A stretch of 64,000 nt of DNA. Origin: Candidula unifasciata (Eukaryota > Mollusca > Gastropoda > Stylommatophora > Geomitridae). The notes below the pieces were generated by a model that was not told the DNA's origin, ran no database searches, and saw nothing but the letters and a program-made list of their open reading frames with translations. A program made the translations under genes and the position numbers. Of the stretch, positions 1-10,199 are shown piece after piece; position 1 is the first letter of the stretch, and the number at the start of each line of letters is the position of its first letter. The stretch lies in NCBI GenBank assembly GCA_905116865.2, contig CAJHNH020007667.1, positions 509,501 through 573,500 on the forward strand, in the 5' to 3' direction.

Positions 1-364
1 AAGCCATGCTAAAGCCCTTGTTACAGCCATAGTTTCAGCTGTAAGCCTACTAGTTGTAACAGCAAAGGCGCCATTTATCTCCTTAATGGTTTCCCCCCTT
101 TAAGCTTACCGTGAAGGATCATGCACTTCGCTTGCCCCTAATTACTGACCCATCTGTGTAAACTATAGCATCACCTGTATCTGTATTTTCGTTAATCAGT
201 GTCCCCACTAAAATGTCAACAATGCCAGGAATCTGCTCTCTACAGCTTCCATCAAGTGTGATATGGACTGTAATAATAATGTTTGGAGAGGGAGGCATAA
301 TTATCCATTCATTTCCAAAATTAATGTCAGTAAGGTGATGGCATCCTCGGCACGACCCATCCAA
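1..364 (-). pseudogene. LINE RNase H domain fragment
   Basis: Read on the minus strand, the segment encodes a VYTDGSV motif, the first catalytic aspartate region of a retrotransposon RNase H. After a frame break it continues as a stretch reading TAETMAVTRALAWL, which corresponds to the helix carrying the catalytic glutamate. The order matches the RNase H found at the C-terminus of Jockey/I-type non-LTR retrotransposons. The copy is cut by the window edge and frame-broken, so it is dead. Weak LINE-like coding may extend upstream to about position 560, but no firm motif is visible there. Confidence 0.6.
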
Positions 365-1000
365 GATTTGCCTCGTTTGAGTCTTCTCTTCTTTTGCTTG
401 AATAATTCCTCATAAAGTGGCTGTCGATGGTCTGACTATACTTCGAGGGAAGCAACAGCACTAGATAGCTTGATTCTGGTTTCCATTATGGGGACTGTCG
501 CTTTTGATGAATTAGCTGTTGCCCCTGAGGTGTTGCACCAGGATGATATGCAATCCAATTCTTGTTGTAGATGGATGAATAGATGTAAGGATGGATGAAT
601 AGACGGGTGGGCGGGTAAACATTATTTTAGCCCTGACAAGGGCTTGTATTTATTTGCAGGAGCTGCTTCTGAGACGATTACTCATACAATTTACCAGAGA
701 GTTATCTTCTCATCATACAAAGCATCCGCTCGTCAATATTACAGGGACTCTCGCGAGAATACTACCCGGAACAAGCAGGCATGCGAGATAATGAAAGACA
801 GGATGTTTCAGCCACAATGGCGACAGCGGAAGCAATACTCTTACTTGGCAATTCAGAAACTGAAGACATAACTACTGGTAATGTTGACAGAAGATCAACA
901 GAGAGGCTTTAGCATCAACCCATCCACATTGTACTACTGGTTACTTTGTAACCATTTTGTGGCGCCTCAAAATAATCGTGCAATATGGCTATATGGTGGA
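365..1000. other. no recognisable gene
   Basis: Small open frames exist (for example 644-871 and 881-1261 on the + strand), but their products match nothing I recognise. Their edges overlap dispersed repeats, and I see no splice structure that would tie them into a gene. A short GGATGAATAGA-type direct repeat lies near 570-605. Confidence 0.4.
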
Positions 1001-1002
1001 AC

Positions 1003-1090
1003 AGAGATTTCGGCACTCTTCCGAATACCGGCCCCATATTATTTGCTGTCCAAAACATTCCTGTTAGAGCCTCAAAGGGTTCAAGAGTTT
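1003..1090 (+). repeat. dispersed repeat, inverted partner at 6483-6578
   Basis: A block containing CACTCTTCCGAATACCGGCC recurs in the opposite orientation at about 6535-6578. Similarity continues for roughly 90 bp through a TCAAGAGG-like stretch. Both copies can be translated as a short ISALFRIPAPYY-like peptide, but neither belongs to a longer conserved frame. The two copies bracket the pair of Merlin transposase genes. Whether they are termini of a larger element or independent repeat copies cannot be decided from this window. Confidence 0.55.
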
Positions 1091-1099
1091 ACAAAGAGG

Positions 1100-2180
1100 T
1101 CAAGGGGTTATAAAGGAGTTATACAAAATATGGTAGAACAAAAAATGGTACAATACGTAGATCATCATCAGTTTCCACAAAATATGGTACAACAAAATAT
1201 GGTACAATACGTAGATCATCATCAGTTTCCACATCTGCGCGTTAAGCGTTGTGAGAAATAGTTTTCGATCCACTGAAGTGACGTGGGGAGGAATAATTTT
1301 CGATCCATCGGAGCGCTGAAGTGACGTGTTATACAAAATATGGAACAATACGTACCAATAATGCCGTGAAATAATTGAGGCCATCATCATCAGTTTCCAC
1401 ATCTGCGCGTTAAGCGCTGTGAAGTAGCGCTGTGAAGTGACGTGGGGAGGAAAAATTTTCGATCCATCGGAGCGCTGTGTCGATGGGTAGCAACGTTAAG
1501 ATCATCATCATCAGTCTTCACTTCTGCCGTTAAGAAATAGTTTTCGCTGCACTGAAGTGACGTGGGGAGGAAAAATTTTCGATCCATCGGAGCGCTGTGT
1601 CGATGGGTAGCAACGTTAAGATCATCATCATCAGTCTTCACTTCTGCCGTTAAGAAATAGTTTTCGCTGCACTGAAGTGACGTGGGGAGGAAAAATTTTC
1701 GATCCATCGGAGCGCTGTGTCGATGGGTAGCAACGTTAAGATCATCATCATCAGTCTTCACTTCTGCCGTTAAGAAATAGTTTTCGCTGCACTGAAGTGA
1801 CGTGGGGAGGAAAAATTTTCGATCCATCGGAGCGCTGTGTCGATGGGTAGCAACGTTAAGATCATCATCATCAGTCTTTACTTCTGCCGTTAAGCGCCGT
1901 GAAATAATAATTGAAGCCATCATCATCAGTTTTTCACTTCTGCGCAATGTTGGAAGTTTAGCACCGTGGGGAGAAATAGTTTTCGATCGACTGAAGTGAC
2001 GTGGGGAGGAATAATTTTCGATCCATCGGAAAGAAATAGTTTTCGATCGACTGAAGTGACGTGGGGAGGAATAATTTTTGATCCATCGGAGCGCTGAAGT
2101 GACGTGGGGAGGAATAATTTTCGATCCATCGGAGCGCCGTGTGGCTGGGTAGCAACGTTAAGATCATCATCATCAGTCTT
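1100..2180. repeat. 120-bp minisatellite with diverged flanking units
   Basis: Nearly identical units begin at 1441, 1561, 1681 and 1801, an exact 120-bp period covering about 1430-1895. Each unit contains CGTGGGGAGGAAAAATTTTC and a run of ATCATCATCATC. Shorter, diverged pieces of the same unit lie on both sides (1100-1430 and 1950-2180). Because 120 is divisible by three, the array opens long frames on both strands, which I treat as artefacts. It ends about 130 bp before the start codon of the broken Merlin transposase, so it could be subterminal sequence of that element. Confidence 0.85.
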
Positions 2181-2309
2181 CACTTCGGCTCTACTGGCAA
2201 ATCCGGACGAAGAATAAACAGCCTTGGACGACTGAGAGTTCTCTAGCGTGGCCGCCCTCCAAACAGTGATCGGAAAAGCCACAACGAAACAAACGACACA
2301 AGAAGCAAC

Positions 2310-3267
2310 ATGGCAGTTAGACGCACTCACATAACTAACATCGTTATTCCGACGCACGACTTAGTTGCCACGGACGTAACTCCTGTATGCCACAATGACA
2401 TAAGTATGCGTGGTTGCGGTGGCTAACTGAGCATAGTCTGATAAGGAACACGCAACCGTGTACCTCATGCACGCGGCCAATGTTCCTATGTCCCCGGCAA
2501 GACTGTAGCGACAGATACGGTTGGCGATGTTATCGCTGTAATACTAGGTGTAGTGTTCGCACTGGGTCGTTTTTCGCCAACAGCGACATGTCGACCGAGA
2601 AAATACTCATGATGATGTACTACTGGCTCTCCGGCGTAAGTTCAGCGACTGTCATGGTCCTCGAGAGACTCACGAACTGGCACACCATTGTCAACTACAA
2701 CAATTATTTCCGTCAGGAATGCTATAATTGGATGTTGAGACACACCGTTGAGCTGGGAGGACTCGATGAGACCGGCAGATCTATCGTGGTCGAAGTAGAC
2801 GAGAGCTACTTCTTCCGACGAAAGTATCAGCGCGGTCGCATCCGTCACGGTCGTTGGATCGTCGGGCTAGTAGAGCGTGAGACTGGCCGTTGCTACTTGG
2901 AGCTTGTGCGAAAACGAGATGCGGCGACATTGGAGAGGATTATAAAAGATTACGATACGATACGGGAACGACCATCGTGACTGACGCTTGGCGAGGCTAC
3001 AGCAACGTGGCAAACTTACGGCATGGCATCTATCTGCACGAGGTAGTAGTCCACCAGACCAACTTCGTCGATGCCGTACACAGTCACATACACACACAAA
3101 CAATTGAGGGCCCCTGGATGCTGGTGAAACGCACCATTCGCCAACGATTGGGCATCAGCCGCACACTATTGGCGTCATATTTAGCAGAATTTCAGTGGCG
3201 CCACGCCCACAAACATCAGATTGTCGGCCACTATTTCGAAACCCTACGTCAAAATTTTAACATCTAA
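2310..3267 (+). pseudogene. Merlin/ISXO2-like transposase, frameshifted copy
   Basis: Translation from the ATG at 2310 begins MAVRRTHI, parallel to the MAGRPSAP start of the intact copy at 3853-4827. The reading frame shifts around 2410, runs through a zinc-ribbon-like cysteine region (CTSC, CYRCNTRC) and VVEVDESYF, the first catalytic Asp. It shifts again near 2955, then resumes with TIVTDAWRGY (second Asp) and HTQTIEGPWM (catalytic Glu). All three DDE residues are present, but the two frameshifts abolish a single product. The family is the Merlin superfamily of cut-and-paste transposons, related to bacterial IS1016/ISXO2. The gene converges on the second copy, with stop codons about 590 bp apart. 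Confidence 0.85.
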
Positions 3268-3303
3268 TCCTACCCCTACCCCTAACCCTACCCCTAACCC
3301 CCC
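3268..3303. repeat. short C-rich telomere-like repeat
   Basis: Directly after the transposase stop codon the + strand reads as alternating CCCTA and CCCTAA units ending in a C-run. The complementary strand is therefore TTAGGG/TAGGGG-like with four or more G-runs, a pattern able to form a G-quadruplex. It is only about 36 bp long. Confidence 0.6.
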
Positions 3304-3367
3304 ACCCCCGCTCCTTTTCTCCCTCCACACAGTGGAATTTTTTAAAAAAAAGATACATAAGATACAC

Positions 3368-3370
<3 letters not shown>

Positions 3371-3456
<86 letters not shown>
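3371..3456. repeat. (AT)n microsatellite
   Basis: About 85 bp of pure alternating AT. Open frames read from it (alternating Tyr-Ile) are artefacts. Confidence 0.97.
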
Positions 3457-3460
<4 letters not shown>

Positions 3461-3852
3461 CACAAAGCAAATTCAATCAGATTATTAAATTACAAGAAGC
3501 CAAATCAGGATTTTAGAAGGAATAAAAACTGTCGGCCTGTTTCTCTAAATATCTAATGCATTTGATGTATATTAAAGAGAGCGCTGCGTTATACCTGCAA
3601 CAATATCATATCTACTTTGATGGATTTTAAAATACCAAGATGTGTAGTAGAAACGACATAGCAGAGAAGATATACTTGGCTACAACTTATCTAAACACAA
3701 GAGGATGTTCAGTATCAATGAAGTGTGTACCACCTGCTAGTGTGGTCACTGAGAAAATGAAATGACAGACGAAAAGAAGGAAATGCAGAAAACAAAATGC
3801 AATACACTTTCCGTCAAAGAAAAGTGGCAACTCTGCCAATAATATTTGACAG
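3457..3852. other. no recognisable gene
   Basis: AT-rich spacer between the two convergent Merlin transposase copies. I see no coding motif or tandem structure. It presumably includes the 3' non-coding parts of one or both elements, but I could not identify terminal inverted repeats. Confidence 0.5.
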
Positions 3853-4827
3853 TTATATGTCGAAATTGTGGCACAACAGCTGTAAATACTGTCCAAAAAC
3901 ATGTTCTTTGTGACTGTGGCGCCACTGAAATTCGGCTAAATATGTATTAAACAATGCACGACTAGTGCCGCCTTGGAAACGCTGTTTCCTTTTGACTTGC
4001 ATCCACAGCCCTTCAATTGTTTGGGTGTGGATGTCTCCGTGTACACGGTCAACAAAATTAATAGCATGAACAACAACGAGATGTTCATATATGCCATTGT
4101 TGAGTTGACCAACGTTGTTGTAGCCTCGCCAGGCATCGGTGACAATCGTCGTTCCTGGTAACACATGCTCACTTATGATGCGTTCCAATGTTGTCGCATC
4201 TCGCCTATTAACAACTTCCAACCAGCAACGGCCACTACCACGTTCAACTAGCCCAACTACCCATTGACCACGACGAAAGTAACCACGATGGTACTTGCGG
4301 TGGAAAAAATAGCTTTCGTCAACTTCAACAACCACTGACTGTCCGTTAGCATCAAATCCTCCCAACTGAGGGTTGCTAAGCAGCAGCCAGTTGTAACACT
4401 CTACCCGAAAATAATTGTTATAGTTGACTACTGTATCACAGCTTGTCAATCTCTCAAAAAACATCACATTTTTTTGCTTGACTTCGAACAACCAGTAAAA
4501 CATTACCATCACAATTCTTTCAGTTGGGAGTTCACAATTAGCGAAGAACGAACCCGTCCGTACACTGCAACGAGTATTACAGCGACGACATCGCCAAGAG
4601 AATCTATCGGAACATTCTAGCCTTGACACTAATGACATCCGACGGTTGCAAGACGAACAGTCTACTGAGTTCCGTATTATTCTGTGCATAGCGAGCCATT
4701 GCAACCACTGTAGTTTATCGTCCATTATTCTATATAAATCATCAGGTCTGACATCTACAGCTGCCAGTTGATCAACTTGTAGAATATTATTGCTTATCTG
4801 TTTTGGAGCCGATGGTCTGCCTGCCAT
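3853..4827 (-). CDS. Merlin/ISXO2-like transposase, intact
   Basis: The uninterrupted frame encodes about 324 residues from the ATG at 4827 (MAGRPSAP); a further six in-frame upstream residues lack an ATG. The N-terminal third carries a zinc-ribbon-like set of cysteines (CSSC ... CRRCNTRC), followed by VRTGSFFAN. The catalytic core shows the DDE residues in VVEVDESYFF, TIVTDAWRGYNN and HTQTIEGLWMQVKR, then a C-terminal YLAEFQWRH segment. This is the arrangement of Merlin transposases, which move DNA by cut and paste using terminal inverted repeats. The length fits the family and all catalytic residues are present, so the protein could be active or only recently silenced. No intron is apparent. 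It lies tail-to-tail with the broken copy at 2310-3267. Confidence 0.9.
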   Translation of the reverse strand: MAGRPSAPKQISNNILQVDQLAAVDVRPDDLYRIMDDKLQWLQWLAMHRIIRNSVDCSSCNRRMSLVSRLECSDRFSWRCRRCNTRCSVRTGSFFANCELPTERIVMVMFYWLFEVKQKNVMFFERLTSCDTVVNYNNYFRVECYNWLLLSNPQLGGFDANGQSVVVEVDESYFFHRKYHRGYFRRGQWVVGLVERGSGRCWLEVVNRRDATTLERIISEHVLPGTTIVTDAWRGYNNVGQLNNGIYEHLVVVHAINFVDRVHGDIHTQTIEGLWMQVKRKQRFQGGTSRALFNTYLAEFQWRHSHKEHVFGQYLQLLCHNFDI

Positions 4828-4845
4828 AATTAAAAGTAGCTGCAC

Positions 4846-5454
4846 AAATTATCAAAGAAATATTTCCACTTTATTCGCAACTTTTGCCGATAAGCAATTG
4901 ATTATCTACGCAAGTGCACAAATTTGCAAAGAGCTGTGACGAGGTGCATTCGGTGAGTCCAGAATTCCTTCTAAACGCAACAACAACAAAAGTACACAAG
5001 TCCAACAGAAACCTTTACAAAGTGAAACAATGAGGTGACTGAACAGCAAACCCAAGCGATCTTCCTAGCGGCGATCAAAGTGTCTGACCAACCAACAATT
5101 TATCTCAGTGGAATTTAACGTTAGCTTAACAGCTGGACCAGGGAACGCATCTACGTTGAAAAATTATGCAATCTTCCAGTCGAACGGACAAAAGACCCGA
5201 ACTTGCGGACGGGCAGGTGGCTAATTACCGAGGGTTAGAGTTGAGACGTAACGGGCATTCTCAGACCAGTCGACAACTTTGATGTCCAGAGTTTAAACAG
5301 GATAGCGGGTCCAGTTGTCTAAGCAAGCGAATTTCGCACATTAATGTGATACACGTAATCTACCTAGTGATGTCTAGTGATGTTACAACATACTCGTAAT
5401 CACAAGTGCGGCTGAAGAGAATGTTGTAAAAGGCAACTAATTAGGACTGCTGAA
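4846..5454. other. no recognisable gene
   Basis: Sequence upstream of the intact Merlin transposase. It should contain that element's 5' end and promoter, but I found no convincing inverted terminus or target duplication. Confidence 0.4.
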
Positions 5455-6340
5455 ATCAGATGTGTTGGGGCGAAAGGCGCAGATATCGCAACCTAGCACG
5501 AAAGGCGCAGATATAGCAGCGTATTTGTAAACCACAATACACTATGCCAACCGCCATTTCAAGGGCGAACAAAAAAAAAAAAAAAGGAGATTAGCTGCCC
5601 GTGACATGACCATTGAGCATTTCGCCGCCGCTATCGCAGCCTAGCTGTTAACTACAAGACCGAGCGAAAGGCGCAATCGCAGCCTAGTTGTAACCACAAC
5701 ACAACGTGCAAACCACCCTTTTAACTGCTTATCAACTGTTGTAACTACAAAACAACTTCTAAACCACCCTTTTAAAAGTGAAAAAAAAATTTGCCGTCGC
5801 TATCGCAACCTAGCTGTTAACCACAAGACCGAGTAAAGGCGCAGATATCGCAGCCTAGTTGTTAACCACAACACAACGTGCAATACTACAAAACAACGTC
5901 TAAACCACCCTTTTAAAAGTAAAAAAAAAATTGCCGCCGCTATCGCAACCTAGCTGTTAACCACAAGACCGAGTAAAGGCGCTGATATCGCACCCTTTTG
6001 AAGAAAAAAATAGAAAAATATTTTTTTTTTCTTTTGGCCCGCCGGAGAGCTATCGCAGCCTAGCTGTTAACTACAAGACCGAGCGAAAGGCGCAATCGCA
6101 GCCTATATCGCAGCCTAGTTGTAACCACAACACAACGTGCAAACCACCCTTTTAACCACAACACAACGTGCAATACTACAAAACAACGTCTAAACCACCC
6201 TTTTAAAAGCAAAGAAAAATTTGCCGCCGCTATCGCAACCTAGCTGTTAACCACAAGACAGAGTAAAGGCGCAGATATCGCACCCTTTTGAAGAAAAAAA
6301 TAGAAAAATATTTTTCTTTTCTTTTGGCCAGCCGGAGAAT
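5455..6340. repeat. irregular array built from a short dispersed repeat
   Basis: Motifs such as TATCGCAGCCTAGCTGTTAA, CACAACACAACGTGCAA and ACCACCCTTTTAA recur many times with A-runs between them. The units are rearranged rather than strictly periodic, roughly 100-130 bp apart. Single diverged copies of the ATATCACAGCCTAG core occur at 19385-19420 and 47945-47975. This looks like local amplification of a SINE-like or MITE-like repeat and its A-rich tail. Confidence 0.7.
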
Positions 6341-6420
6341 CGAACCCCGATCAACCTGATCACCGGTGTAACAAGCAGACTGCATATCAACTGTACTAGC
6401 GAACACTCGGTAATTTCGTT
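6335..6420 (-). repeat. tRNA-derived SINE head
   Basis: On the minus strand a box A-like TAGTACAGTTGATATGCA and a box B-like GGTTCGATTCT are correctly spaced. A five-pair T-stem can be drawn. The 5' acceptor strand does not pair with the 3' strand, so this is a SINE promoter region, not a working tRNA. Its A/T-rich tail lies at lower coordinates, next to the repeat array. Confidence 0.65.
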
Positions 6421-6482
6421 CAAACGTACTTATATAATAAAAGAAGGCATTTCCTGTTCCATATTTTTAACAACATGACCTC

Positions 6483-6578
6483 TTAGGTCCCTAACAACGA
6501 CCTCTTGAGGCCCTGAATGGGATTTTTTGTCTTTGAATAATATGGGGCCGGTATTCGGAAGAGTGCCGAGATTTCAGT
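6483..6578 (-). repeat. dispersed repeat, inverted partner of 1003-1090
   Basis: This is the reverse complement of the block at 1003-1090, sharing GGCCGGTATTCGGAAGAGTG and neighbouring sequence. See that entry for its relation to the Merlin pair. Confidence 0.55.
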
Positions 6579-7025
6579 GATTTCTTCTGCTTCTTTTTTA
6601 CGTCCTCGTTTACCGCTTCGGGTGTCGAGGGAGACAGAAGGTCCTGCTTCGTGCTCTTCTGGCTGCTTCGACCATAGACACATCGCTGTTCTGTAGAGTT
6701 TCTCTTATGTTATTTTCCCATTTTTTTTCTTAGTCTGCCTTTTGCTCTACGTCCTTCTCCTCTTTTGGCATATGCATTGTATGGTACAGCATCAGAAAGC
6801 ATTCTCTCCAAGTGGGCAAATCATTTCATTTGCTTTCTTTGTGTGTAATTTAGAATTGGTTTTTGTGTTGCTTTACCTTGTAAGACCTCTTTCTTGATTT
6901 TGTCTCTTCTGTTTACTCCTAGTCTTTCCGTGACCTACAAATGCAAATGTGGAGGAGACCTACTTGGGGGTGGGCTACAGAAGATGCGGTGTTAGATGAA
7001 ACAACCTGTGTAAGGTTGACCAACT
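6579..7025. other. no recognisable gene
   Basis: A T-rich spacer. I see no coding motif, RNA gene or tandem repeat. Confidence 0.4.
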
Positions 7026-7187
7026 AGTCTATTAATTTAACAAAGGGGCCAATATTTTGAAAAGGGGGTCGTCAAGGGCCAGTGGCCTGAGCCCCAGCGT
7101 AAATAAATATCATTAATTCAACACAAATGGCAATGATTCACCGGCCACTTACTAGGGGGGGGGGGGGGCCGCCAGTTGCATAGCCCC
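7026..7187 (+). mobile_element. short Zaphod-like hAT MITE
   Basis: The two ends match those of the larger element at 48830-50796. The left part shares GGGCCAGTGGCCTGAGCCC after a gap-rich GGTCGTC stretch. The right part shares GGCCACTT-TAGG, a G-rich stretch, then CGCCAGTT and ATAGCCC. The copy is only about 160 bp, so it is an internally deleted non-autonomous derivative. It contains a 14-bp G-run that may be unstable or misassembled. No clean target duplication was found. Confidence 0.55.
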
Positions 7188-7411
7188 ACGCTAGACCATT
7201 TTGAACTTGTAATTACGTGTACATCAGGCAGGAAAATACGCATACGAGGAAGACAGTACGTGCGTACAACCAGTGTGTTACTGGAACAGTCAGAATTCAT
7301 ACCTTGAGAAAATTGCTGCGGGATACGGAGCATTTGTGAGATTGCATGGTATGCTATGAAGTCGATTCTTAATTTAGTAGTCAGTATCTTCTCAGGCATT
7401 TGTTTGCAGTG

Positions 7412-7492
<81 letters not shown>
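7412..7492. repeat. (TC)n microsatellite
   Basis: About 80 bp of nearly pure TC. The overlapping open frames on both strands are artefacts. Confidence 0.97.
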
Positions 7493-7493
<1 letters not shown>

Positions 7494-7776
7494 CTCCCCT
7501 GTTTCCCGCAAGCTTACTATAAGCTCAGAAACCAGAGGAATGCTCAACTTGTCTTCTAATGTTTCGCGTCTGCTGGGAGCAGGAGCGTCGTGACAAAAAT
7601 TTTCAAGGCAAGGGGTCTCAATTTGAGCGGGCATAATCGTAGTTTACATAACTTAACATAGTCCTTGGTCCCTTGAAGTCGTGGAGGTGTATCGATGGAA
7701 TTACTAGCAGACGAACCCGCCTTCTTTCTCTGTCTTCCGCTTGACGAATTCGTGTATAACTTAGTCCTGTCCATAT

Positions 7777-8022
7777 CTTGATGTTGTAATTTGCCCGGCT
7801 CTCTAGCGGAATTGGCTAAACCGGATTTCGCGGAGACCGGGTGACGTACTCCTTGTAGTCCGGGTTCAATCCCGGGGGTAGGCAGGAAAGCCACATTTTC
7901 TCCCAGATTTACGGTATTTACAATGGAATCAAGGCCGAAAGGTTGCGATATCCATAATACCGAGCCTAAGGGTTAACAACTCATGGCTTCTGGATACTAA
8001 AACAAAACTTGATGTTGTAATT
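7777..8022 (+). mobile_element. tRNA-derived SINE with perfect 15-bp target duplication
   Basis: CTTGATGTTGTAATT occurs at 7777-7791 and again at 8008-8022, flanking a 216-bp body. The body opens with a tRNA-like head: box A-like TAGCGGAATTGGCTAA, then box B GGTTCAATCCC near 7863. It ends in an AC/A-rich tail (TACTAAAACAAAA). A perfect duplication indicates a fairly recent insertion by a LINE-encoded machinery. Confidence 0.88.
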
Positions 8023-8900
8023 CCAGATTCTTAGTTTGGAGCATAATAATATAAGAATTGTCCTGAATGACAAATAAATGTAATCAATACTTGACATAAG
8101 TGAAATTAGTACAATCAAAGACAATTTATTTGCATGGTTGAAGGGAACTGATTGGCCGCATTACAACATTACTGGAAGGGGGGGGTGGGGGCTTAAGGGT
8201 CTGAGCTCCCATGTTTCGTCGCCTATGGTTGAGAGGTATAAGCGGATCTAACCAGGTCATGATATACGAAAAACATCTACGTACTGGCTATAGTCGGGCC
8301 TAGGTATTAACACACACACACACATATATATAAACACACACACACACCTTCTCCTCGACTTACGACCTATGCGACTTAGACTATCTGCACCTATTACCAC
8401 AAAAAAGGTATTTCAGGTTGTATTTTTTTTTCACATTACGTAAAATAGAGTAGATGTTATGTATTGTTAACTTTACGTACAATAATTATACTATGTAGAT
8501 TTAATTTGTGTGTGTCTTATGTACAATTGTTTATAATCCGGTTGAATAAAAATAGTGTTAAGAAATCTACATTCGAATTACAACCAGTTCGGCTCATGAC
8601 CTCGTTGGTCGGACGGAACTCGGTCATGGAGACCCTGTTTAGTTTAACCCACAGCCTCCAGTATAATTAAAGGCTGCAGGAGGTCGTGGTTCAGCATGAC
8701 TCCAGTCTCACTGGTTAACCTTGAACTCCATAACGCTAATCGTGCTGAGTTGAACTAGTCAGTCGGTCATGGTCTTCGCCCACTTGTTTCTCTAACGAGG
8801 CGCACACTCCATTTTGATGTTGTATAGTGTGTCCTTATATCTTTCTACATTTTTCTATGAGTGTTTATCAATACATTGTCTGTTTATTTTATATATATAA
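8023..8900. other. no recognisable gene; short CA/TA repeat
   Basis: The only structured part is a CA/TA microsatellite at about 8310-8347. A G-run lies near 8180. No protein or RNA gene is evident. Confidence 0.45.
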
Positions 8901-8929
8901 TAGCAGTTCAAGTAGACAAATAGAACAAT

Positions 8930-9190
8930 TTATCTGGCAGTACAACTTGGTTTTGTCGGCGTCTGGCTTAGGTGTTGCGAACGCGCTTCGTAATGCCGTA
9001 GTGGCGAGTTTGATCCCAGCTGCGGACAATTTGGCAGCAGAACGTCTTGCGTTGGCTTCCACAGTGGTACTGAGATCTGCTCGTTCATAAAGCAATCGCA
9101 AACCACTAAACGTCAAATTTGCTTAGAAAAAAAAAAAAAACCCACAACAGCCAACAAATGCTGTGGTTGGTCCTGCAACGTGCTTACTTA
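8930..9190 (+). mobile_element. tRNA-headed SINE, diverged copy of the 13911-14065 family
   Basis: It shares the head GCTTCGTAATGCCG and a GATCCCAGCTGCGG segment with the minus-strand SINE at 13911-14065 and the + copy at 38530-38790. An internal A-run is followed by the conserved tail ATGCTGTGGTTGGTCCTGCA. The box A/B region is eroded. Confidence 0.65.
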
Positions 9191-9354
9191 TAAACGGGAT
9201 ATATGTTTAGCCACTAGCTAGTTGTTGTACCGTTGTATTTGTGGAATACCGTTGTTTTTATTTATGCGGTAGTGAACGTTAAATTGTGAATAATAATAAA
9301 TGGCTTCCTCTGATTTAACATTTCAAGTTTATTATTTGCTAATAAAATGTAGAA

Positions 9355-9675
9355 CTTTGGGAGAAAACTAAACAGGCTCCAGTGGACCAAGAGGTGAGGA
9401 AAAGACGCTGGCTTTGGATAGGACACACACTGAGAAAACAGGAGAACTGCATTACTAGAATGTCTTTGCATTGGAACCCACAGGGGCATAGGCGTAAAGG
9501 AAGGCAAAAAAAAAAAAAAAAACATGCAGAAGAGAGCTGGAGTGTGAAGTTAGAAAGATGAGGAGGACATGGGGAGAGCTTCATGTAATGACGAAGGATA
9601 GAACGAATTGGCGTGAGTTGGTTGAGGGCCTATGCTCCATTGAGGGATAGAAAGGCGGAAGAAGAAGAAGAGAAT
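9355..9675 (+). pseudogene. LINE reverse-transcriptase protein C-terminus
   Basis: Read on the + strand with small breaks, the segment gives [13 protein letters not shown], then [15 protein letters not shown], and after an A-run RTWGELHV and NWRELVEGLCSI. This is the conserved C-terminal tail of RTE/CR1-like endonuclease-reverse transcriptases. It ends in a (GAA)n tail at 9658-9672, as expected for a LINE 3' end. The copy is strongly 5'-truncated and carries an 18-bp A-run inside the coding part. Confidence 0.75.
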
Positions 9676-10195
9676 TGCTATTACATAATACAGCTTAGTA
9701 TATAAACGGAAAACCAACGGGAAAATTACGTTACAACACAATCAAACAAATTCCCATACAATCTGGGCGTGAGTCAATAACCATTTCGCAGTCAATAAAG
9801 CAGAAAATCTAGGTTTGGGAACTTACGATGAATGGTAACTGAACTGAACTTTTCTGATAATTTTTTATTTTGTGGGATTGAGAGTGAGAAAACACTGACA
9901 TTTTGCAAAATCACAACATTAAAATGACTGGGAAATTGAAGTATATTTTCCCGCTATTAGCGTATCGGTCATACTGGGCCAGATATAATTTTATGCAGCA
10001 GTTTATCCTCTTTTCTTACTAGATCGTACAATATGAACTTAGAAATATTAGGAAGATGAATAAAAAAAAAAAAATGGATTGAAGGTGCTACTGATACATT
10101 GAGACTGCACAACATCACTTATCCTCTTCGCTGACAACCAGTGCCTATTAAAAAATGCGGTTAACCAACTTCAGGGCGATATAAACCAACTATAT
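9676..10195. other. no recognisable gene
   Basis: AT-rich spacer between two LINE 3' ends. The ATGGATTGAAGG at about 10073 recurs at about 11025 at the far side of the next LINE, with similar flanking codons. Those may be scraps of a LINE C-terminus rather than a target duplication. Confidence 0.4.
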
Positions 10196-10199
10196 CTTC

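Noticed and set aside
1390..2357. Long minus-strand frames with a repeated KTDDDDLNVATH peptide
   Set aside because: They arise from the 120-bp minisatellite, whose unit length is divisible by three. No start context or homologous protein is recognised.
6335..6420. Functional tRNA gene
   Set aside because: Box A, box B and a T-stem are present, but the acceptor strands do not pair and the sequence is embedded in SINE repeats.
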